This document shows, in pieces, positions 23,587-30,993 of a DNA stretch of 64,000 bases; the first letter of the stretch is position 1, and every line of letters begins with the position of its first letter. The notes below the pieces were generated by a model. That model was not told where the DNA came from. It did not search any database and saw only the letters and a list, made by a program, of their open reading frames with translations. The position numbers were made by a program, and so were the translations under genes. The stretch is from Clostridium guangxiense (lineage in GTDB: Bacteria; Bacillota; Clostridia; Clostridiales; Clostridiaceae): contig NZ_JAJNKE010000003.1 of assembly GCF_021043395.1 (NCBI RefSeq), positions 1 through 64,000 on the forward strand, given 5' to 3'.

Positions 23587-25494
23587 ATGTATTTCACAAC
23601 TACAAAACAACATGAAATTTTTAGGACAAAAATTAGGGAGTTTGCTGAAGAAGAAGTTAAACCTATTGCATTTATGTTGGATCAGGAAAATAAATTTCCT
23701 GCAGAAACAATTCATAAGTTAAAAGATTTAGGAATGATGGGAATTCCATATTCTAAGGATTATGGTGGAGCAGGGTTGGATGTAATCAGCTATGCAATTG
23801 CTGTTGAAGAATTATCAAAGGTAGATGGTGGTACAGGTGTAATTCTTTCTGCTCATACATCTTTGGGAACATATCCTATTGCTGCCTATGGAACAGAGGA
23901 ACAGAAGCAAAAATACTTAGTTCCACTAGCAAAAGGAGAGAAGCTTGGTGCTTTCGGTCTTACTGAAGAAAATGCTGGTAGTGACGCTGGTGGCACAGAG
24001 ACTACTGCTGTTTTAGAAGGCGATTATTATATTTTAAATGGGGAAAAGATTTTTATTACTAATGGTGGTGAGGCTGATATTTACGTTGTTTTTGCCGTCA
24101 CTACACCAAATATTGGTATTCATGGTATCAGTGCTTTTATCGTAGAGAAGGGCTATGAAGGTTTTAGTTTTGGCAAACATTATGACAAGATGGGTATTCG
24201 TTCTTCTGCTACTGCGGAACTAATTTTTAATGACGTAAAAGTACCAAAAAAAAATTTATTAGGCAAAGAAGGCGAAGGTTTTAAAATTGCTATGGCTACC
24301 TTAGATGGTGGACGTATTGGCATTGCAGCTCAGGCTCTTGGTATTGCTCAAGGTGCTTATGAACATGCACTTGAATATTCAAAAGAAAGAATTCAATTTG
24401 GTAAACCTATATGTCAGCAGCAAAGCATTGCTTTTAAGTTAGCAGATATGGCAACAAAGCTTAGAGCAGCTAGACTACTTATTTACAGTGCTGCAGAATT
24501 AAAGGAGAATCATGAGCATTATAGTATGGAAGCTGCTATGGCAAAACAATATGCTTCAGATGTTTGTCTTAAGATTGTAAACGATTCACTTCAAATATTT
24601 GGAGGAAGTGGATATTTAAAAGGAATGGAGGTTGAACGTGCTTATAGAGATGCTAAAATTTGTACAATATATGAGGGAACAAATGAAATTCAGCGTGTAG
24701 TTATTGCTGCTCATATAATTGGTAAAATGTCGAAGAGTGAGAGCTCAGGTAGAGCTTATAAGAGAGAATCTGCAACTGGCTATCGTAAAAAAGTGATTTT
24801 TAAGGATGGAACTTTGGAAGAGAAAGTTAATGCTCTTGTAGAAGCTCTTAAAAAAGATGGTTATGATTTCACAGTTGGGATTGCGTTGGATACTCCTATA
24901 AGTAAGGCTGAAAGAGTGGTTAGTGCAGGTTTAGGCATAGGAGAAAAAGAAAATATGAAGTTAATAGAAGCTTTGGCAGTTCAAGCTGGTGCAGCTATAG
25001 GTTCCTCTCGTCCTGTAGCTGAGACGCTTAGATATGTGCCGCTCAACCGTTATGTTGGTATGTCGGGTCAAAAATTTAATGGTAACCTTTATGTTGCCTG
25101 TGGAATTTCTGGTGCAGGCCAGCATTTGAAAGGTATAAAGGATGCAACTACAATTGTTGCTATAAATATTGATCCTAATGCTAAGATTTTTAAAAACTCA
25201 GATTACGGTATCGTTGGTGATTTAAAAGAAATATTGCCACTTCTAACTAAAGCTTTAGATAATGGGCAGCCGAAGAAGGAGGCTCCACCAATGAAGAAGA
25301 TGAGGAGAGCAGTTCCAAAGAAAGCTGCTAAAGTTTGGAAGCACTATGTTTGTAACGGATGTGGTTATGAATATGATCCTGGTGTAGGAGATTCAGAAGG
25401 GGAAATATCTCCAGGTACACTTTTTGAAAATTTACCAGAAGAATGGACTTGTCCTGCTTGTGGTGAAGAAAAGGACATGTTTATAGAAGTTTAA
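23587..25494 (+). CDS. Acyl-CoA dehydrogenase - EtfA FAD domain - rubredoxin fusion
   Basis: A three-part 635-residue redox protein. Residues 1-385 are a short-chain acyl-CoA dehydrogenase close to butyryl-CoA dehydrogenase, with FAD-binding [13 protein letters not shown] and catalytic Glu363 in [10 protein letters not shown]. Residues about 400-565 are the C-terminal FAD-binding half of electron-transfer flavoprotein alpha ([51 protein letters not shown]). After a Lys/Pro-rich linker, residues 585-635 are a rubredoxin with Cys589, 592, 622 and 625. Electrons probably pass from an acyl-CoA or a flavin to the Fe(Cys)4 site and on to the flavodiiron protein 43 bp downstream. The true electron donor is not shown by sequence. 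Confidence 0.92.
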   Translation: MYFTTTKQHEIFRTKIREFAEEEVKPIAFMLDQENKFPAETIHKLKDLGMMGIPYSKDYGGAGLDVISYAIAVEELSKVDGGTGVILSAHTSLGTYPIAAYGTEEQKQKYLVPLAKGEKLGAFGLTEENAGSDAGGTETTAVLEGDYYILNGEKIFITNGGEADIYVVFAVTTPNIGIHGISAFIVEKGYEGFSFGKHYDKMGIRSSATAELIFNDVKVPKKNLLGKEGEGFKIAMATLDGGRIGIAAQALGIAQGAYEHALEYSKERIQFGKPICQQQSIAFKLADMATKLRAARLLIYSAAELKENHEHYSMEAAMAKQYASDVCLKIVNDSLQIFGGSGYLKGMEVERAYRDAKICTIYEGTNEIQRVVIAAHIIGKMSKSESSGRAYKRESATGYRKKVIFKDGTLEEKVNALVEALKKDGYDFTVGIALDTPISKAERVVSAGLGIGEKENMKLIEALAVQAGAAIGSSRPVAETLRYVPLNRYVGMSGQKFNGNLYVACGISGAGQHLKGIKDATTIVAINIDPNAKIFKNSDYGIVGDLKEILPLLTKALDNGQPKKEAPPMKKMRRAVPKKAAKVWKHYVCNGCGYEYDPGVGDSEGEISPGTLFENLPEEWTCPACGEEKDMFIEV

Positions 25495-25537
25495 TTTTTA
25501 TAAGAATATGCTTTTGGCGTAAAGGAGGATTAAGGCC

Positions 25538-26734
25538 ATGTATTGTGTTAGAAAAATAACTGAAGATCTTTATTGGGCTGGTGGAAATGATCACCGCCTT
25601 GCATTGTTTGAAAATATTCATCCCATTCCACGAGGTGTTTCCTATAACTCTTACGTACTTTTAGATCAAAAAGCTGTGTTATTTGATACAGTAGATTGGT
25701 CAATTTGCCGTCAGTTTCTTGAGAATATTGAAGCAGTTTTAAATGACAGAAACTTAGATTATATGGTAATTAATCATGTGGAACCAGACCATGCAGCTTG
25801 CATTGAAGAGATTATTCTTCGTTATCCAGATGCAAAAATTATATGTACTGAAAAGGCTTTTATGTTTATGCATCAGTTTGGATTTCCAATTGATGATAAG
25901 GCAATAAAAGTCAAAGAAGGAGATACAATGTCTTTTGGAAAACATAAGGTCGCATTTGTTTCTGCTCCAATGGTGCATTGGCCAGAAGCTATGGTTAGTT
26001 ATGATACTACAAATGGTGTATTGTTCTCTGCTGATGCTTTTGGATCTTTTGGTGCTTTGGATGGTAAACTATTTAATGATGAGGTAAATTTTGACCGTGA
26101 TTGGATTGATGATGCTAGAAGATATTATACAAACATTGTAGGTAAGTATGGTCCTCATGTTCAAGCTCTTTTAAAGAAAGCAAGTAATCTTGATATTAAG
26201 TTTATTTGCCCACTTCATGGACCAGTATGGCGTAATGATTTTGTATACTTGCTAGATAAGTATGACAAATGGAGTCGTTATGAACCGGAAGAAAAGGGCG
26301 TAATGATTGTTTATGCAACAATGTATGGAAACACGGAGTCAGCCGCTAGTGATTTGGCAACAAGATTAGTTAAAAAGGGGATGACGAATGTAGTTATGTA
26401 TGATGTTTCAAAAACGCATGTATCATATTTGATTTCTGAAACCTTTAAATATAGTCATGTAGTTCTTGCTTCTGTAACTTATAATTTAAAGATTTATCCT
26501 CCTATGCTTAACTATATAATGGATATGAAGGCACTAAATCTTCAAAAACGCATATTTGCTATTATAGAAAATGGCTCATGGGCTCCTCAAGCTGGTAAGC
26601 TTATGCGTGAACTTTTGGATGAGATGAAAGAAATGACCATTCTAGATAGTGACGTGACAGTAAGCTCAGCTATGAAGGAAGATAACGTGGACTCAATGGA
26701 GGCCATTGCCAACAGTATTGTTGATTCAATATAA
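25538..26734 (+). CDS. fprA: FprA-type flavodiiron protein (O2/H2O2-reducing)
   Basis: A class A flavodiiron protein of 398 residues. The metallo-beta-lactamase-like N-terminal domain carries all diiron ligands: H80, E82, D84 and H85 (HVEPDHAA), H147 (MVHWPE), D166 (SADAFGSFG) and H227 (CPLHGP). The flavodoxin domain begins near 254 with the FMN loop YATMYGNTESA. Clostridial enzymes of this type reduce O2 to water (or NO to N2O) with electrons from rubredoxin, matching the rubredoxin domain encoded just upstream. AAAGGAGGA precedes the ATG and there is no terminator between, so the two are an operon. It lacks the extra rubredoxin or flavin-reductase domains of other FDP classes. Confidence 0.93.
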   Translation: MYCVRKITEDLYWAGGNDHRLALFENIHPIPRGVSYNSYVLLDQKAVLFDTVDWSICRQFLENIEAVLNDRNLDYMVINHVEPDHAACIEEIILRYPDAKIICTEKAFMFMHQFGFPIDDKAIKVKEGDTMSFGKHKVAFVSAPMVHWPEAMVSYDTTNGVLFSADAFGSFGALDGKLFNDEVNFDRDWIDDARRYYTNIVGKYGPHVQALLKKASNLDIKFICPLHGPVWRNDFVYLLDKYDKWSRYEPEEKGVMIVYATMYGNTESAASDLATRLVKKGMTNVVMYDVSKTHVSYLISETFKYSHVVLASVTYNLKIYPPMLNYIMDMKALNLQKRIFAIIENGSWAPQAGKLMRELLDEMKEMTILDSDVTVSSAMKEDNVDSMEAIANSIVDSI

Positions 26735-26739
26735 TATTG

Positions 26740-26957
26740 AGATTTAGGCGGTAATCTATGTGATTTTTGATAAACTTCAATAGTCATAAAAAATGTGATG
26801 CCAAGATGAATGGTGCAAAGCTTTAAAGAAGATTCAAGGAACAATCATTGAAGATTTGCTTAAGCGTTATAATGTAATCTAAAGAATATGTGAAAACGGA
26901 TGTGCAGGCTATTGACAAAATAATATTGAAGTGGTTAAAGTTGAAGTAGAGTAAATA
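26740..26957 (+). pseudogene. Probable decayed coding remnant between fprA and tetR
   Basis: In one frame, stretches such as DEWCKALKKIQGTIIEDLLKR, then ICENGCAGY and NNIEVVKVEVE, are separated by several stop codons up to a TAG near 26950. They look like a small helical protein broken by mutations. I do not recognise the parent. No ribosome site fits. It could be the vestige of a third gene in the fusion-fprA operon. Confidence 0.25.
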
Positions 26958-26986
26958 AGTTCATATTAAACACTATGGAGGTTATT

Positions 26987-27601
26987 ATGTCAAGAATAAC
27001 AAAAGCGCCGGAAGAACGTAGACAAGAAATTATTGAAACGGCACTGCAGATATTTCAAGAAAAGGGATATGAAAATACAACTATTAAAGATATAGCAGGA
27101 AGGATGAATGTAGCACAGGGATTATGCTATAGATATTTTAAATCTAAGCAAGAGATATTTGCTGCAACTTCTGATTATTATGCTTTAAATTTTGTAGATC
27201 ACATTAAGGCACCACTGTTAAATGATAATATTGTTGATAATTTTAATTTGATAATATTAAGGATGCTTGAGTATGCTGTAAAGCATGAAGAATTTGAAGC
27301 GGCTTTTAAGAAAGAACCAGAAATAAGTGCAGCACGTTTAGAAAGAATTACAGATCAGGTTGTAGAATTGATGATACCTATAGTTAATAAAGGCGTTGAA
27401 AAAGGAATTTTTGAATGTTCGGATGTTCCAACAACGGTAAGATTTTTAACATTTGGATTAGTCAATATTATTCATCATGATATGCCTGAACAAAATATAA
27501 AAGATCATATTCTCTCTTTTACTAATGTGATTAAAACTATTTGCAAAAATGTTTTGCAATCAACAGATGAAAATATAGGAGCTAATTGGGATGATTTATA
27601 A
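26987..27601 (+). CDS. TetR/AcrR family transcriptional regulator
   Basis: A 204-residue repressor-type protein. The N-terminal helix-turn-helix (about residues 10-55) is standard TetR: RRQEIIETALQIFQEKGYEN, TIKDIAGRMNVAQGLCYRYF, KSKQEIFAA. The C-terminal domain is helical and variable, as expected for a ligand pocket. ATG 26987 is taken because TGGAGG lies 5 nt upstream; the ATG at 26975 overlaps that site. A terminator follows, then a promoter overlapped by a 40-bp perfect palindrome in front of a DUF6064 gene, the most likely operator. It might also act on the fusion-fprA promoter, whose operator sequence differs. Confidence 0.9.
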   Translation: MSRITKAPEERRQEIIETALQIFQEKGYENTTIKDIAGRMNVAQGLCYRYFKSKQEIFAATSDYYALNFVDHIKAPLLNDNIVDNFNLIILRMLEYAVKHEEFEAAFKKEPEISAARLERITDQVVELMIPIVNKGVEKGIFECSDVPTTVRFLTFGLVNIIHHDMPEQNIKDHILSFTNVIKTICKNVLQSTDENIGANWDDL

Positions 27602-27615
27602 AAGTTAAAATAATT

Positions 27616-27650
27616 AAAAAGCATTGTGGAAATACCATGATGCTTTTTTT
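27616..27650 (+). terminator. Terminator after tetR
   Basis: AAAAAGCATTGTGG pairs with CCATGATGCTTTTT (two wobble or mismatched positions) around a 5-nt loop, ending in a T run to 27650. The last two T bases are also the first two of the TTGACA -35 box that follows. Confidence 0.7.
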
Positions 27651-27713
27651 GACATTAATGGATTTATAAATTATAATTACTTTAGTGAATGAATTCATTC
27701 ACTAAAGTAATTA
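27649..27713 (+). promoter_or_regulatory. Consensus sigma-A promoter overlapped by a 40-bp perfect palindrome
   Basis: TTGACA (27649-27654), 17 bp, TATAAT (27672-27677): a perfect consensus promoter. Beginning inside the -10, positions 27674-27713 form an uninterrupted 40-bp palindrome centred on GAATTC (27691-27696), with inner sequence TGAATGAATTCATTCA, a shape common for TetR-family operators. A bound repressor dimer, or pair of dimers, would cover the -10 and start site. The gene controlled is the DUF6064 protein starting at 27743. Confidence 0.85.
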
Positions 27714-27742
27714 AGTTGTCTAAATAGGAAAAGGAGAAATAA

Positions 27743-28348
27743 ATGAGTAATGTATTTTGGAACACAATAGCAAATTATAATTTGAATACGTGGATTATTC
27801 AAATTATTTTATTGATTGTATGCATAGCACTTACAATATCATTGTATTTAAAACCAACACCATTTTTAAAAAAATTTATTAAGTTTTATGTTGGAATTAT
27901 TTTTCTATGGATTGGAATAGTTTTCTTTTATACTTATGGATCTGCAGAAGCAAAAAAATATTTAACAGGATCTTTGTTTGTTATAATTGGAATTTTATGG
28001 ATCATAGATGTTTTATGGAAAAAGATTGATTTTGTATTTGAAAAAAAGCAAATGATATTTACCTGCATATTTTATGCTTTATGGCTTTTATATCCGGTTA
28101 TAAGTATGCTATTTGGAAAGAGATACCCATCAATAAGTACTAGTATTATGCCGTGCCCAATGACCGTTTTTTCACTGGCTCTGCTTTGTTCATGCCCTAA
28201 AAAAACAAACCTATTTTTAGTAGGGCTGCTAATTATATGGGCATTAACTGGTTTTCCTAAGATATTTATTTTTAATGTACCAGAAGATTCAATTTTATTT
28301 GCCAGCGGCATTTATGCAATTATTACTTTTGGAAGCAGAATAATATAG
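27743..28348 (+). CDS. DUF6064 family multi-pass membrane protein
   Basis: A 201-residue protein with about six hydrophobic segments. After a short start (VFWNTIANYNLNTWIIQ), membrane helices follow one another, with the recognisable DUF6064-type parts LWLLYPVISMLFGKRYP and MPCPMTVFSLALL, a Pro/Cys motif within the membrane, and FPKIFIFNVPEDSILFASG. The family has no proven function. Its only visible control is the promoter-palindrome upstream next to the TetR gene, so it is probably the repressor's target and may be a transport or membrane-stress protein. GGAGAAATAA serves as ribosome site. Confidence 0.7.
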   Translation: MSNVFWNTIANYNLNTWIIQIILLIVCIALTISLYLKPTPFLKKFIKFYVGIIFLWIGIVFFYTYGSAEAKKYLTGSLFVIIGILWIIDVLWKKIDFVFEKKQMIFTCIFYALWLLYPVISMLFGKRYPSISTSIMPCPMTVFSLALLCSCPKKTNLFLVGLLIIWALTGFPKIFIFNVPEDSILFASGIYAIITFGSRII

Positions 28349-28447
28349 TGAAACTAGCTTAACTACAAATTATATGTGTACCATAATCCCTTTAAGAGTG
28401 GTATTTTGGTACATAAATAGTTCAAGTTTCGCAGTAGTTTCACTATA
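28344..28447. repeat. 104-bp inverted-repeat element (MITE-like)
   Basis: Ends with TATAGTGAAACTA (from 28344) and its complement TAGTTTCACTATA (to 28447). Inside, GTACCA and TGGTAC form a second, inner inverted repeat. The last 31 bp (28417-28447) recur without change at 35603-35633. The left end overlaps the final codons of the DUF6064 gene, so insertion may have replaced its original end. No coding capacity. Confidence 0.65.
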
Positions 28448-28492
28448 AAAAGTCATCATAAGTAAGTTTTTTTGTACATACTGTATATTGTT

Positions 28493-28541
28493 AAGGTCTC
28501 TATAACACAAGATTTTATAATAGGTTATAGGGGCCTTTTAT
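28493..28541 (+). terminator. Hairpin with T tract before the ABC ATPase gene
   Basis: AAGGTCTCTATAAC (28493-28506) pairs with GTTATAGGGGCCTT (28524-28537) with two G-U pairs and a 17-nt loop, then TTTT. It may end the DUF6064 transcript. If a promoter lies in 28450-28490 it could act as an attenuator for the gene at 28608. Confidence 0.55.
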
Positions 28542-28607
28542 AAAAGAGTTTTTTCATTAAAACTATATAAAAGTTCATCAAAATTAAATCCAATAGAGGT
28601 GATTGAA

Positions 28608-29318
28608 ATGCATAATATAATAAGATTAAATAATATAAATAAAGCCTATGGCATGGTGATAAAGACAAAAGTTTTAAAGGGTATAAATCTTTCTTTTGAA
28701 GAGGGAACGTTTAATTCAATCATTGGAGCTTCTGGCAGTGGGAAAAGTACTTTACTAAATATAATGGGAACTTTAGACAGACCTACGGAGGGGGAAGTTT
28801 ATATAGATGGAATAAGAACAGATACTATGAATAAAGATGAGTTAGCTGAACTTAGAAATAAAACTATAGGTTTTGTATTTCAATTTCATTATTTACTTCC
28901 TGAGTTTACTGCTATTGAGAATGTTCTAATCCCCTATATGATTGGAAATTCAAAACCTTCAAAAGAAGTAATAAGAAGGGCTAATGAACTTTTAGAACTA
29001 GTTTGTCTTGGAGAAGTTAAAAACAATCTCGTAAATGATATGTCTGGTGGGCAGCAGCAGAGAACAGCTATTGCTAGATCGCTTATAAATAACCCCCAAA
29101 TTATACTGGCAGATGAACCTACAGGTAATTTAGATTCCGAAGCAACAGAGAATATATATGATCTTTTAAGGGATATCAATAAGAAAATAAAAACCACCTT
29201 TGTTGTAATTACTCATGATGATAAAATTGCTGAAAAGGCAGATAGAGTTATAAAAATTAAAGATGGAGTGATAGCCATGGATTCTCTAAAGAAAAGCAGG
29301 ATGAGAATAATAAAATAG
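28608..29318 (+). CDS. ABC transporter ATP-binding protein (LolD/MacB type)
   Basis: A 236-residue ATPase of the MacB/LolD exporter class. Walker A is IGASGSGKSTLLNIMGTLDRP, the Q-loop is VFQFHYLLPEF, the signature is MSGGQQQRTAIARSL, Walker B is ILADEPTGNLD and the switch His is in VITHDD. All ATPase motifs are intact. These ATPases normally pair with a FtsX-like permease encoded next to them, but none follows here: the next gene begins the tetrapyrrole operon. The ATG at 28608 lies 6 nt after AGAGGTGA; the GTG at 28599 overlaps that site. It may serve a permease encoded elsewhere. Confidence 0.88.
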   Translation: MHNIIRLNNINKAYGMVIKTKVLKGINLSFEEGTFNSIIGASGSGKSTLLNIMGTLDRPTEGEVYIDGIRTDTMNKDELAELRNKTIGFVFQFHYLLPEFTAIENVLIPYMIGNSKPSKEVIRRANELLELVCLGEVKNNLVNDMSGGQQQRTAIARSLINNPQIILADEPTGNLDSEATENIYDLLRDINKKIKTTFVVITHDDKIAEKADRVIKIKDGVIAMDSLKKSRMRIIK

Positions 29319-29463
29319 CATTTATATACAAATCATAGTATAATTACACTGATTTTAAAGAAATAAAAAAACTTTAAAACTAAGCGTAATTGATATAATA
29401 TTAATATAATGAAGTAAAATTATAACTGTAAAACTGTTAAAAGTTATATGGAAGTGATGAGGA

Positions 29464-30096
29464 ATGCTTGAAAATGATATTATGTTTATTTCTATTATCC
29501 CAAGCAGGGTAAGAGTTGGAATAATAGGTGGTGGAAGAGGAGCTTATATTAAGGCTCGCAGTTTTATTTATCACAACTGCGAGGTGCAAGTTGTGGCTAG
29601 GAATTTCATAAAAGAATTTGAAAGTTTAAGTGGTGTAGAAATAATTCAAGGTGAATATAAAAGTGAATTTATAGAAGATAAGCATATTATAATCATAGCT
29701 GTGAAAAAGGGAGAACTTGAAGAAGAGATAATTGCTGACTGCAATAAAAAATCAAAACTGTTTTTTACTTTAAGTGACTTTAAAAGAGGTATGGGAACAG
29801 TTCCAGCTCAAGCTTCTTTAGAAAATATAAGCTTTGCTTTGAATACTAAAGGTGGCAATCCTAAAGCAGCAGTTATGTTAAAAGAAGAAGTTAAACATAG
29901 TTTAAAAGATTATGATATATTTATAGGTTTCATAAATAATTTAAGAAATAAGGCAAAGAAATTTCATAGGCATAAAACGGAAATAATTAATTTTATAGCT
30001 ACAAAAGATTATAAATTTATGTGGGAAAAAGGGAAGGCTAGAGAAGTTTTAATGCTGTTTTTTCCCGAAGACGTAATAGGTGAATTATTTGATTGA
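29464..30096 (+). CDS. Precorrin-2 dehydrogenase / sirohydrochlorin ferrochelatase (Met8/CysG N-domain type)
   Basis: A 210-residue protein of the Met8p/SirC family, which oxidises precorrin-2 to sirohydrochlorin with NAD+ and may insert Fe or Co. The N-terminal Rossmann loop is VGIIGGGRGAYIKARSF. The FFTLSDFKRGMGTVPAQASLENISFALNT region matches the central domain, where the usual G-N-PAxxxxxxxxVS(I/T) features are recast. GGAAGTGA lies 6 nt before the start. It opens an operon with hemC and cobA-hemD, which supports the role. Whether it keeps the chelatase activity cannot be told. Confidence 0.78.
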   Translation: MLENDIMFISIIPSRVRVGIIGGGRGAYIKARSFIYHNCEVQVVARNFIKEFESLSGVEIIQGEYKSEFIEDKHIIIIAVKKGELEEEIIADCNKKSKLFFTLSDFKRGMGTVPAQASLENISFALNTKGGNPKAAVMLKEEVKHSLKDYDIFIGFINNLRNKAKKFHRHKTEIINFIATKDYKFMWEKGKAREVLMLFFPEDVIGELFD

Positions 30097-30110
30097 GGTG
30101 AAGTAAAAAT

Positions 30111-30983
30111 ATGAGTTTGATTATTGCTACAAGGAAAAGTAAATTAGCTCAAATTCAAACAGAAATAGTAATGGATTTGTTAAAAAAGGTACATGGAATA
30201 GAAAGTGAAAAGTTATTAATAACTACAGAGGGAGACAAAAAGCTAAATGTTACTTTAGATAAAATTGGTGGGAAGGGTGTTTTTGTTAAGGAAATTGAAA
30301 TTGCACTTCTAGAAGAAAAAGCCCATGCCGCTGTTCACAGCATGAAGGATGTACCTTATGCGTTAGATCCAGCTTTGGAAATCGCGGCTATCCCTGAAAG
30401 AGAAGATGTTAGAGATGCAGTTATCACTAGAGAAGGAATAGCTTTTGAGGAATTAAAAAAAGGAGCTAAAATAGGTACTAGTAGCATAAGAAGGGCAGTT
30501 CAACTTAAAAAGAAGCGTGAGGATTTAGAAATTGTACCAATAAGGGGTAATGTTCAAACAAGGCTCAAAAAGATGAAGGAGGAAAAATTGGATGGAATAA
30601 TACTAGCAGCTGCCGGTATTAAAAGATTGGGTTTAGAAAGCATTATTTCAACTTATTTAGATCCAAAAGAGTTTTTGCCAGCCGTAGGACAGGGCGCTTT
30701 AGCTATAGAAGTTAAGAAAAGCAGCAGCAAAAGGCATTATTTTGATACTTTAGACAATAAGGAGGAGAGATGTAAGCTGGAGGCTGAAAGAAGTTTCATG
30801 AGAGAATTGAATGGCGATTGTCATTCTTTAATAGGAACCTATAGTGAACTTGAGGGTTCAGAACTTTATTTATTGGGAACATATGAGGTTAATGGAAAGG
30901 TGATAAAAAAGGATTTGGTTGGAAGTAAAGAAGATAGTGTAAGGCTGGGTAAGGAACTAGCTAAGTTAATATTAAAGGCTTAA
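30111..30983 (+). CDS. hemC: Hydroxymethylbilane synthase (porphobilinogen deaminase)
   Basis: Joins four porphobilinogen units into the linear tetrapyrrole. Family motifs are complete: [15 protein letters not shown] at the N-terminus, [44 protein letters not shown] and [12 protein letters not shown]. The dipyrromethane cofactor attaches to Cys237 in [10 protein letters not shown]. The length of 290 residues is slightly short of 300-310, normal for clostridia. It starts 14 bp after the preceding gene with GAGGTGAAG as ribosome site. Confidence 0.95.
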   Translation: MSLIIATRKSKLAQIQTEIVMDLLKKVHGIESEKLLITTEGDKKLNVTLDKIGGKGVFVKEIEIALLEEKAHAAVHSMKDVPYALDPALEIAAIPEREDVRDAVITREGIAFEELKKGAKIGTSSIRRAVQLKKKREDLEIVPIRGNVQTRLKKMKEEKLDGIILAAAGIKRLGLESIISTYLDPKEFLPAVGQGALAIEVKKSSSKRHYFDTLDNKEERCKLEAERSFMRELNGDCHSLIGTYSELEGSELYLLGTYEVNGKVIKKDLVGSKEDSVRLGKELAKLILKA

Positions 30984-30993
30984 GGAGAAGAGT

